DNA of 64,000 nt from Chlamydomonas sphaeroides (lineage: Eukaryota; Chlorophyta; Chlorophyceae; Chlamydomonadales; Chlamydomonadaceae), in NCBI GenBank assembly GCA_001662425.1, contig BDDC01000047.1:1-64000 (forward strand), written 5' to 3'. Within the stretch, counting starts at the first letter, position 1; each line of letters begins with the position of its first letter. Of this stretch, positions 33,501-45,500 are shown piece by piece. The position numbers and the translations under genes were made by a program. Under the pieces are notes generated by a model. It was given only the letters and a program-made list of their open reading frames with translations, had not been told where the DNA came from and made no database searches.

Positions 33501-36500
33501 GAGCAGCTCGCTGGAGGACATGTGCACGTAGCTGCAGGGCAGGGCGAGGAGCGACAGGGGGCGACGGTGGTAGGTCACATGCATGTTTGCAGGCTACGTT
33601 GGACCCGAGGGGGCCATGCCACGGCGCCCAGGCGGACACGCTTCCGGCGCCTGCCGGACGGGCTGCTGCCCCCTGCCCGACCATCTGCAACGCCCTGGAA
33701 ACGAAAACGCAGCGGTGGGGGCGCGTACGTGGTGCGGCTGGTCTTGAAGATGGGGTTGATGGGGTCGCTCAGGTGCAGCTCCGCGGGCCACGGCTCCAGC
33801 AGGTGCTCCCAGCGGCCGGTGCTGTTGTTGAGGAACTGCGCCGACAGCTGCGTGCGCACGCTGCCCGTCTGCTCGGCCGCGTGGTCGAAGTATCTGGGTC
33901 CGGCAGGCAGGGGTGTGGGGCGAGCGCACAGGACGCAGGTTGGGACGTGACACGACCTGGCACAGTGACAAGGCGGCGAGTGCAAAAGCCGCACGGCCGC
34001 ATTGCAAAAGTAGTCACAGTTGTGGTCAGGTGGGTTCTAGTGGCAGGGCCGCCCACCTGCGGTCCATGCAGTAATCGAAGCCCAGCTGCTCCAGCGCTGC
34101 AGCCAGCACATCGGGCGCGCCGTAGGACTTGGGTTTGTCGTCGCACAGCACGAAGGCAAGGGACTTGACGCGCAGGTCGACGGTCATGGTGCTGGGCCGG
34201 AACTCCCACGACGCTGCGCACAGCGGGTGGGGACGGGGCAGCATCAGGTACAGAAGCGCGTGCACGCGATGCACAGGCGACAGGCAGCACCGGCGCCTGT
34301 CGACGCCGGTGCGGACTGGGACGGCGCCGGTTCGGACACGCATGGACAGAGGCGCATCTCACCGCGCTCCCTCTGCTGCGCCTCAGCTTGCGCGGGCGTG
34401 AGCCCCGCCGACACCCCTCCGGCGCAGGGCACCGGCGCCGGCGCGGCGTTGGCGGCGCAGTGATTTGCCGCCCACACGAGCGCCGGCGCCGGCGCAAAGA
34501 TGCCCTTGTTGCGGCCCATCAGCGCCATAGCCGCGCCCGCATCGTCTATGAGCGCCTGCCAGAGCGGGATGTTGGAGAAGGAGCCGCGCACCACGGCCGT
34601 GTCCAGCTCGAAGCTGAGGCTGCTGGAGGCGGGCCGCCGCGACAGCAGCCCCTCGCGGGCCACCTGCGCTGTGGAGCTCGTGGGCAGCGGCAGGTGGTGC
34701 TGCTCCAGCAAGCCGTTGGCGCGGGACATAGCCTGCTCCAGGAGCATGTCCTGTGCAGGCGAGAGGTAACCGGGGCGTGGGCGACATGCAGCCAGAGCGT
34801 GAACGAGAGGGGTCCAGGGCGGTCAGGCACGTCGCATCAGCGGCTTGGCTATCGCAGCAGCAAGGGCCTGGCCGGATGCATGCAGCGGGGGCTGGTAGGG
34901 GTAAAGCTGGTGCCCACGCGGTGCTCACCAGCGGGTTGACAAGCGGGTCACCGGCCTGGTAGCGTTTGGAGCGGAAGGACGCGCTATCGTCGCCGGCGGC
35001 GTCCAGCATGTGCGGCGGCCTTACGCCGCCGCTACCTGAGGGCCGCGTCGTCTGCTGCGCCTGGCGCTGCTGGCCGTCTTGCTTGGCTGCCCCGCGCAGC
35101 TTCTGCCGCGTGCGGTAGCGGAAGGTGAGCGCCCGGGCGATGCTGCGGGGGCACGCAGCACCCATAGTCCCTCGCGTCAGGGTCGCACGACGCGAAAGCA
35201 CTGCAAGCAAACGCTCTGGCGCGCGTGGCTGCGCCTAGAGCAGACCAGCACCGCGTTTCCGTGGCACCCTGGAAGCGACCAACCACAGCCATCCCCTGGC
35301 GCCCACTCACATGATGAGCTTCTGCAGCAGCTTGGACTCCCGCACCATGGGCACCAAGTTGCGGTACTCGAGCGCCATGCTCTTGATGGGCAGCAGCCAG
35401 TTGTTGACCTGCGCGTTGCTATGCCGCACAAAGCCCGCCGCGTTGCGCAGGTCCACCTTTAGTATGGCCTCGCCGTCGCCACCTGTAAGGCCCACCACAT
35501 GAGCGCCGCAAAAAGCGGGGATGATTACGTGACACCCTATCCACAAGCGCCCGCTCTTGCCAAACACAGCGTGGAAGCGCCAGGACCGTTGCTGCACGCT
35601 GCCCACGGTGGAAGGCGCACCTGAGAAGTGGCCCACCCTCAGCGCCGACATGGTGAGCACCAGCCCCATCTCCTCCAGCCGCGGCGCCTGGTCGTGCGCC
35701 TGCAGCTCTAGCCGCTTGGACGACAGCGCCATGAGCATGTGCGACGGCGTCGAGTGGACCGACGGCATCGCCAGCCCGCCCCCCGTAGCGCGCCGAGTGG
35801 CAGAGTGGCGCCCGCTAGCGGACTGCCGCCGGCCGCTGGCGGGCACCTCCCACGGCGAGCCCCCGCCGCGGTGGTTGCCGCCTTGCAGCGAGGCGCCGCC
35901 GGCGCTGCTGCGGCGGGGCTGCGCCGACGCCGGCGTGCCAGCGAGGCTGGCACGGCCATCCATGCCAGATGCGCTCGGGCGTCCGCTCCTCGCCCACTCG
36001 CTGGCCCGGGTCTCAGGGCCCGTGGCGCAGGTGGGTCCGGCCATGCTGACAAACAGCTTCTGGAGCTTCTCCGCTGCCAGCTCCACCTTCTCGCCGGCCG
36101 CCTCCATGCTCGAGGCGCGCCAGCCGTGCTCCATGTGCCGGAGGTGCGGTGAGAGCATCGGGATGAAGACCTGGCTATCGTGCAACAGGAGGTTGAAATA
36201 GAACCAGGGCGATGCCGACAGGCGCAGCCAGGCCTCGGGCCCGGCCGCGGGGTGGCCCCAGTTGGGAAGGAAGATGGAGATGATGGCCGACACGAGCGAC
36301 ATCTCTGTCAAGTACGGCCACTGCACCAGCGTGTGGCACAGCTCCACCTCGTTGGCCATGGTGCCACCGTGCGTCATCGCAAACGTCACTTTCAAGCAGG
36401 TGTGGTCGTCGTCGGTGGGCACCTCCCCGCTGTCGCTGGACGTGGCGTCGCCAGACTTGGCGTCGGCAGCGCGGCCGGGCACCGCGAGGTGCGCGGCCTC

Positions 36501-39500
36501 GTTGGCGGGCAGGCTGAGGCCGCTGCGGATGAGCGTCACCACGGCGTGCCGGTCGGGGAAGCTGCCGCCAGCGTCGCCCTGCTGGTCGTCCACCACGGGC
36601 TGCAGGTCGGCCCCCTCAGGTAGGTCCTCGGTGGCGGTTTCGGCGTAGTCCAGCCCCGCGGTCGTGGCCTGTGGCAGCACACAGGGCACGGCGCACAGCA
36701 GCAGTAAGGACGAGCGCGAGACCTAGGCTGGGTTGAGGCGTCTGGATGGGAAGCTCAACCATGGAGAGGCACCGGGCGGGGGTCCCACCTCAGCGCCGCG
36801 CATGTCGCCATCGTCCTCGGTGTAGTCCGTGGCACCGTCTTCGGACGTCAGCAGGGTGGGCAAGAAGGCGCTCGCTGTAGGCTCCTCCGGGGTCTGCCGG
36901 GAAGCGTTGGTCACGGTGCTGGCGGCCTCCTCCGAGGCGCTGCACAGGTAGGTGTTGACGCGGACGTCAGCAATCTGCGGCACAGCGGGAAGGAGCCCCC
37001 TGCTCAGGCTCCACTAGAGATTGGATTGAAGGGTGACGGCAAGCAATCGGCGGCACGTCGCGGAGCAAGCCTTGTGATTAGGCTTAAACACAGCGCGAAT
37101 GTAAGGGTGGGGGCAAAAGTCGCCAAGCCACTGCGCGGACAGGCAAGTCCCGAGCTACGCACGTGCAGCTTCTGACTCTGGAAGGTGAGGAACAGGTCGT
37201 TGGTCTGCTGCACCATGATGAGGCCCAGGCTGCAGCGCGTGAAGCAGGCCTGCAGCACGGGCTCCACCGCCGTCGCGCCCGGCTGCTTGGAGCGGTCCCA
37301 CCAGGCGGGGTCGGCCTCCAGCTGCGCCTGCGGGGATCGCGGGTGCGAGGGTGCGGAAAGCATAACAACACTTGCGCCCGAAGGCGAAGAGCATGGAATC
37401 ATATCGGCAGGCCTGGATGACGCTGATAGCGCACCTGCAGCCGGTCAGGCCACTCGACCGTCAGGTGGAAAAACGGCCGCTGGCCGGGCCGCGGCCCGAA
37501 GGCCATGTTGGCACTGAAGGCCGTGTTGCGGTAGACGTTGGCGGCGGGTGGGGCGGCGCCGGCCTCAAAGCAGCTCCGCGCCTCCACCACATTGTCTGCG
37601 GAGAGAGATCCAACATTCGCTCGTAAACAAGATGCTCGTCCCATGCTGTGGCACCGCAATTCTGACCGGCTCTCCCATTTTTGACCCACTCGCTGAGTGC
37701 ATGGCTGCACGAAGCTGGCACGGGCGAGACCAACCCCACCACACGGCGCCGTCAACCTCCACACCCAAAAGCGGCTCCCCCGATCGCCCTGGCCTCACCC
37801 GTGAAGACCTTGATCATGCGATCGTACCGCTTCGGCCCCAGCGTAGCCCCCATGGCCTCGGGCGCGCGCAGGTGCAGCTGCAAGGCGCCGTGCGGCACGT
37901 GCTTGAACACCACGCCAGTGATGAGCGCGCGGTCGATGATGGTCTGCAGGTTCTGCAGCTCCACGTCCGCCAGCAGCGCCTCCGACAGCGGCGCGCGCCC
38001 GCCCGCCCAGTCGTTCTCGCCGGCCTGCGCATTGGAGCTGCTGGAGCGCTTCAGTCGGCTACTGCAGGCGTGCTCGTCAGCGGTGGGCAGCCGCGCTTGG
38101 CCGGCAGCTGAGTCCAGGTCGACCACACGCTCGTCGGCGTCGTTGCCGTGTGGAGGCGGAACGCTGCTGACCCGCGACAGCTTTTTGGTCGAGCTGCCAG
38201 GCGTTGACCGGCGACCGCGAAGGAGCCCGTAGAGAGGCTTGATGCGCTCGGAGCTGTCGAAGGGCACGAGCTTGCAGCTTTGGGCGGTGAGGCCGTACGC
38301 AGAGAAGACGATGAAGGGCGGGAAGGCTCTGGAGCTGCTTAGAGCAGGGGACTGGGCCTCGAGCGTGCGCGGCGAACCTGCGGCGTGAGGCAAACGATCG
38401 CGGCTCAGCGACATCCGCTAGCTGGCCGATCCAGCGCCCAACAGGAATCGTCAAGCAACGCAGGGGTAGCCTGTGACGGGTGAAGACACCCTCGAACCAA
38501 CTCACTCGGCTGCCCGGCCTCCAGCGTCTCAGCTGCAGCCGCGGAATCAAGCCGTTGCCAGCCAGTGGGCTCCCCAGCCGCCGGCGCTCCCGCTGCTGCG
38601 GTGTGGCCCTGCTGCTCGCCCGACGCGGGCCGGATGGTCAGCGTCGTGTGCCCCGCGGCGGCCTGACGGGCAGGCGCGCGCGTGTTGGCTTCCGGCACTG
38701 TCACGTAGCCGACGCGCTCTTCGCTGATCCGCAAGGGCCCTTCCTCAAGAAGCAGCAGGCCTTGCTCGCCACGGGCTCGGGTGATCTTGCTGCCAGCCTC
38801 CTTGAGGATCTGCATGGTGCCGTTGGCGGGCGGTCAATGGGCATATGCAATTCCATGTGCCTCGGCAACGTAATGCCGTTAATCCAGGACGTCCGTGAGC
38901 ACTGTCACGAGATGACCCCGGCGCACCTCTTTGAGCGGGTTCAGGACCTTGGTCTTGACCTCGTTCAGCCGCCGCTGCAGCGCGTTGACTGACGTCCGGG
39001 CAAGCGATGCATCACCTTGCTGCTGCGGCTGGCTGGTGCTCGTGGCGGCCTCTGCGCGGCAGGGGGGCAGGGTTCAATAGTGAGCAACCTCAGCATGGCA
39101 ACCTCAGCATGGCAGGTGCTGGAGCCCAGACGTTCACTCCCGACCAGACAGCTCACCCTGGCCGCTTTGGCCCTGCGTCGCCGTCGGCGCCTCGGCCACA
39201 GCCTCCTGCGACAGCTGCGGGAAGTGCTGCTCGCCGAGCCGCAGGCTCGCGGCAATTAGCTCCTCAATCTGCTGCTGGTCCGTCATCCACTCCAGGTTGT
39301 CCTCCGTCTCCACGTCGACATCCTCCGTCTCTCTCTCCCCGACGTCGCTGCTGTCGTAGTCGACCTCCACCGGCTCCAGCAGCCGCAGCACGGAGGTGTT
39401 GCCAGGCAGGCACATCGCCACAGAGCTCACGTTGAAGCTGAGCGCGTCGTTCAGCACGGCGCGTGGGTAGGGGTTGCGGTCGCTGACCTTGCGGGTGGCG

Positions 39501-42500
39501 CTGCCGGCGGGCAGCACAGCCGCAAGGTTCGTGATCTGCAATAGGGCACAACGGCCGCAACATCAGATTGGGCCTGGAGGGCTGACTGCAAGACACCATC
39601 TCCCATCACATTTACGGCAACCGCTGCCGCGTACCTTCAGCATGACGACGGGTGAAGGCCTGCGCTGTGCCTGCTCCTCGTCGGCAGCGTCGTCCCCGCT
39701 GCCCGGCGCCGCATCGCTGCGAGCCGACGCCTCCGGCGCCGGCACCGGTGCTGCAACCTGCTGGCCGCCCGTCGCGTACCGGCGCACGGCATCGCGGTAT
39801 GAGCGCATAGCAGCACCGGCGGCATAAAAGAGGTTGTTCAGGTAGCGGCGCAGGAAGGTGACGGACGGGTCCTTGATGGTGACGACGATCTGCGCCGGCA
39901 CCGCCGGCACCGGCGACACGCTGAACAGCACCTTGACGCTGCAGTGCCGGCCTCGCTCCGCCACGGCCTCCGCCGCAGCCGCCGCGGCAGCCCTGGCGCC
40001 ACCGGCATACGAGCGCTCCCGGCTGGCGTCGGCGCCGTCGTCGGCGTCGGAGCTGCTGGTGTTGGCGACGAGCACGTTGCGGTGCTCAACGTTGCCCTGC
40101 AGGTCCAGCAGCCGCACATCGGCGACTTGCAGGTCCACCACCAGGCCCGTTGGCTCCAGGGCCGTCTGCGTCTCAACGGCGGGCTTGGCCTTGAGCGCCA
40201 GGTGCTGCAGGTGCACAGAGGTCAGCGGCGTCAGGCCTGGCCGCTGCGGGCCCTGCTTGGAGGCCAGCAGCCGAGGCCGCTCCTCCATCACCACCTGCGG
40301 GAAATGGTGGCACGGCAGAGCAGGGAACTCATTAGTCCGCTGGTTGCGGGCAAGTAGAACACCTGACGGATCCACTTGGCCTGCGCGCGTACGGCGGTGT
40401 GACTAGCTCCAGGCCGCACCTTGACATCGATGTGGTAGACGAACAGGTGCGCCTCCAGGCGCCGTGGCTTCCGCGCCGCGGCGCGGCCAGGCGCGGGCGC
40501 GGGGGCAGCAGGCTTGGGAGCAGCAGGCTGCACGCGCCGCGAGAATGCCTGCAGCGAAAAACAACGGCCGTGAGCGTTGCGTCCCGGGATGCGTATCGGA
40601 GCCCTGCGTCCCGGTGCTCCTGTACCCCTCACCTTCTGCAGCTGCACGGCCATGTTGAGGGAGGCGCCCAGCGAGTGCACGCCCACGCACATGACCAGGT
40701 GCTGCACGCTGGTCTTGATGTGCGTGGTGGGCGCCGTCTCCTCGTTGCCCGGCGTCTGCGACAGCGTCACCTGCAAGCTGCTGTTGACAAACGGCATGCT
40801 GTGGACGTACGTCAGGGGCTGCGGCGGGCGCCGCTGCAAGCGCAGGTACCGGTACGCGTGCGTGAAGCTGAGCTTGGCCTCCGCGTCGAGGAGTACGCCC
40901 ACGGACGGCATGTTGAGCGCCGGCATACCGCTGTAGTTGGCGCTGACGTTGCCGCCAGCTATGCCGCTACCGCCGGCAGCCGCGTGGCCCAGTTCGGCTC
41001 CAGCCGTCGTGAAGACGCTGTGTCCCGCGCCTGCACGGCCTGCCGGCAACCCGTCTGCCCACTGCGACAGCGACGCCGCCGCGTAGTCGGCGCTACTGGC
41101 GCCCGCGGAGGTGGCAACGGAGCTGCCGGTTCGCCGAAAGACAGGGCCGTTGCTGCGCCATGACGAGCCGCCCAGGGGCGCCGCGCCAGGGCCGGGCATG
41201 GTATCGTCGTCCATGGACGGGTAGGCCGAGAGCGGGACCTGCGCCAGGCCTCCCTCGCTCAAGAACCCGTCGCCGCTCACGCGGCTTTCCTCCGGGATGC
41301 GCCGCATGCTGAAGCGGGCTGTGCTCTGGATGTTGCGGCCGGGCAGCGCGCCGCCGCTGTTGCCTCCGGCCATGTTGCTTCGCCGCATGGCCATCAGGCT
41401 GAGCAGGCTGGCGTTGGCCGTCACCGAGCTGAGCACCTGCACCATGGAGGACGTCTTGCGGTGGCTCTGCGTAAGCAGCGACGGGCGGCTTGAGCTGGGG
41501 CTGCTCAGCGTGCGCGAGTGCTCCGTGGCGCCACGGCGCCGTATGGAGGATCCGAGCAGGCAGGTGAGGCTGCGGCCGCTGTTGTAGGCGCCAGGCCGCG
41601 GGCTGGCGCTGAAGGTGGGCTGAGGCGCGGGCCCCAGGTCGTCCGAGCTGCGCGACTCGAGGCCCTCCCACAGCGCTGAAGCACTGCGCCGCTGGTCTTG
41701 CGGCGGCAGCTCGGGGTCAGCCTCGTGCGCATTCCGGTAGGCCGCCAGCATAGTGGTGTAGTACTCCATGGACTGCGGCACTGCGTCGTTGAGCCTGCGT
41801 ATGGCCGCACCGTGCATGGGCGACAGCAGGAACATGGCGTAGTCGCTGGCGCGCAGCAGCAGCTGCACCTCCACCACGCGCCGCCAGTGCTGCTTGACAA
41901 GCCCGCGCCGCTCCTCGCGGCTTAGCACGGGGTGGCGCACGCTGAAGCCCAGCGCCGCGCGCCGGCGGTCGCGCGCGAAGCTGCGCAGCGCGTCGGCGCG
42001 GACCGCCAGAGGCCCCAGCAGCTGGTACTCGCCGGCCTCAGGCAGGAGGCCGCTAGAGGCCACAGCGCCCGCCGGAGCGCCGTCGGCGGTGCCGTGCGGC
42101 TGCCGAAGGTTCGCGGCAGCGAACACAGAGGCCTTAAGGCGCGCCTGGTGGTCCGACACGAGCATGCCGGTCGACAGCAGCGAGACATGAACCTCGTTAA
42201 GGCGTGTGAGGCGCAGCCCCGCGCGCACGCCCGCCACAGCCAGCGTTGCCATGGGCGTAAGCCGCAGGCCCCAGCGCAGCACCGGGTCAGCGTCCGCCAG
42301 GCGCGACCACTCGTGCATCTGCACCAGCCGCTGCTTGCCGCTGGACACCCATGCCGCCACCTGCAGCTCAGCGCTGCGAGGCATGACGCAAAAGGACGCA
42401 ATAATAGGTTAGGCGTTGGATTGTCTTGTCTACCGACTGCGATGTGCTGAACTGAGCTGCTGCGGCTGGGGGCTGGAACGCGACGCTCAGCAAGACACCA

Positions 42501-45500
42501 GCCTAGATGCGACTAGGTGTCAACTAGAGAACCGCTTAATGGCAGCGTTCAGTGTGTTCTGCGGCCGCAACCTCACCCAGACTTCTGCATGGCCTCCATG
42601 CGGGCGTGGATCTCCCCAGGATTGCTCAGCTCCTCCGGCAGCTCCAAGTAGGCGTTGAGCACCAGCAGCGGCACATCCAGGAGCAGCGACACGCGAGAGC
42701 CGCCCTGCGGCTTGGCCGCCGCAATAGCGTCATCATCGGGTACCGCCTGGGGCGCCGCCGAGCCGCTGCCGTTGGCGTTAGCGCTCGACTGAGGCGCTGT
42801 CGAAGGCCCAGGCGGCGCAGCCGGAAAGCTGCCAGCCGGACCTGCCGGCTGCCCTGCCGTGCTGCCGCGCAGCATGGCCACCACGGGGTGTGTTGTATAC
42901 TGCTCAATGAACGCCGTCAACAGCTTGGCCTGGTGGGGTGGACGGCAGTACAGCGGGATCGTGCGCCGGGCGGAGAGGCCAGGGCCGTCATGCGGTACTG
43001 GTAATCGCGCGGTACTGCCCATCAAGCGGGGTACCTCGTCCTCGCGCGCAGGCCCTCAACCCGCAGAACGCCCGTCAGGGCAACCCTCGAGAGACGCAAC
43101 CCTCGAATTGCTTACCTGCCACGGTGAGAACCAGAGCATGATGCTGTGGACGCCCACCGTCTGGTGGCTGGTCATGGTGCCCGGCACGGCGGGCTCGAAG
43201 GGCACCTGACTCATGGCCAGCGCCGTCAGGCTCTGGACCTTGAGCAGCGGCAGGAACGGGTACGTCACGTTGGCGCGGTGCTGCACGGGCGGCAGGATGT
43301 CGCTGCGGAGGACGGAGACATAGGGTTTGCGTTCAGCAAGCGCAGATTGATGCGATTCCCTGGGGCTGCGAAGTACGGCATAGGCCAGCCTAGGGCGTGG
43401 GCCATGGTCAGAGCAGACACTTCCGCTGTTGTGATAACAGCGCACCTGGCAGCTGAGGTAGCAACGCGCAAGGCGACCGAGTCGTGCGACGCGCGGCTGC
43501 TCGAGCGCCGCCTGCGCGTGTTGCGCGAGGCAGCTCCTGCGCCGTGGCCGTGGCCGTGGTCGTCGTGCGGGAACGCGAGCGCCACATCGTCAGGGTGCAG
43601 CCAGACCTTGCCGAATGGTCCCAGCTGCGGTGCCACGGTGCCTGACTGATCTGCAGGCGCGGTGCTGGCCCGCTGATCCTGCCTCTCCGATGTAGCGCGC
43701 GGCAGGAGCTGGAAGTAGGCCTCGACGTGGGCCTGCACGGTCGCCGACAGCACCAACGCGCTGTAGCAGGTGTTGACGTATCGCGTGCTGAAGCGCGCGT
43801 CCGTCAGCACGACCGCGGCCATCGTGTTGCTGTGCTCGGCTGCGACCCCGCCGATGGATGGCGTGAAGCGGGGCATAAGCCGTGAGCGGAGGATCACCTG
43901 CTCAGCAAAACAAGCGGTTGGAAGTCGGTCACGGCGCGGCCTGCTGAGCGTAGGAGCAGATACGGAGAATAGCATGGGCACTAGCCATAGCTCTACTGCG
44001 AGCGGGCAGAACTGGCGCCAACACTCCCCAGCGCCCGCCGCACCATGGGGCAGTAGACCTGCAGCTTGGGCTTGAACGCCGACATGGAGGACGGCAGCGG
44101 CACGCGGGTGCGCGTAAAGCTATCCAAGACCAGCGAGTGCAGCGTGGTGCGGGGCCACCGCACGCGGGGCGGCTGCGCCACGCCGGCGGCAGCCCTGGGC
44201 GTCTCCAGCACTTGCAGCATGCGCTTCAGGTACTGCGCGCTGGCCAGGATGATAGGTCCGTGCGTTGCGGACACCTCCACAGCCGCAAGGTGGATCTTGA
44301 TGCGAGACAGGTAGGCGGAGATGGGCGCGTTGGGGTAGACAGCGGCAACCGACGGAGACAGCTTGGTGGCCCCGGCGTGTGGGGCCGCTGACGCGAAGTC
44401 GAGCTTAGTGCCGTGCAGCTCCGTGCCCTCGCGGGATGCCGGCACCATGATCACATTGCGCGGCCCCGAAATGGGTGAGCCCGCTCTGCTGAGCAGCGCC
44501 GCAGATATGGTGCCAGCCTGCACGCCGGACAGGGCACGAAGGGTCTGCAATTGCGGCAGGCCACAACCGGAACTACTGAATTCTTGCAGGTGGCGTCGCT
44601 CTATGCCTGGCTTGGTGGCAGACCGCCATCGGCGCACGGCACCTCGCCCTCTGGCTCATCAGCACACTGCGTCAGCTCACCTCCAGGTGCAGGTGGTGGT
44701 GCGTCGGCATGGAAAAGTGGATGTCCTTCAGCAGAATTGCCATCACGTCTGCCGCGCGCTTCTGCCCCGGCGCAGCCGTAGCCGGCCCTGTTTCCCCGAT
44801 GACATCCGACCAGACGGCGCCCAAGCCGTCGGCTGCTGGCGACAACGCCAGGGGCTGCTTGTTCACAAACTTGATGCCGAGCAGCGGGCAGTGCACCCGT
44901 AGGCTGATCACCGAGGGCGCCTTAGAGCGCGGAGCAGCGCTATCAGCGCCGCCGCTGCCAGCGGTCGCGCCCGCCACCGGCTGCGGCTCGTGCGCAGCGT
45001 CAGCGTCCTCGTCCTCCTCGTCCTCCTCGATGGTTGGGATGGCGTCGACAAAGTTGGTGAAGACGGCCATGGCCGCGGTCCAGCGCTCGCGCATAGCCGG
45101 CGACCCCTGTAGGTAGCACGAGTGCCACAGCGCAACGAAGGCACGGTAGCACATGACCTGGCCCAGCGGCAGGCGCGCCTCGAGCTGCACCAGCCGCGCT
45201 CGGAGTTCCGGCAGCGTGGCGGTGTCGTCCTTGGGCCGCTTGTATACGTGGATGGTGAAGGGCACACGCTGTCCGCGCGACGAGGCGCCGGCGGCTGGCG
45301 TGGGCCCAGCCGCCTCACCAGCGGCCGAGCCACGACTGCTGCCTAGGCCAGCCGCTCCGCTGGAGGTGCGCAAGCGAGAGGCAGAGATGGGCGTAGCAGC
45401 GGCCGGGGCTGAGGCGCTGGCCGTCGGGGGGCCGCGCAGCCCCGCGGCCCAGCCCAGCCCCTGTGCCGGGGCTGAGGCCTGCACCGTCGAGGCAGCTGAG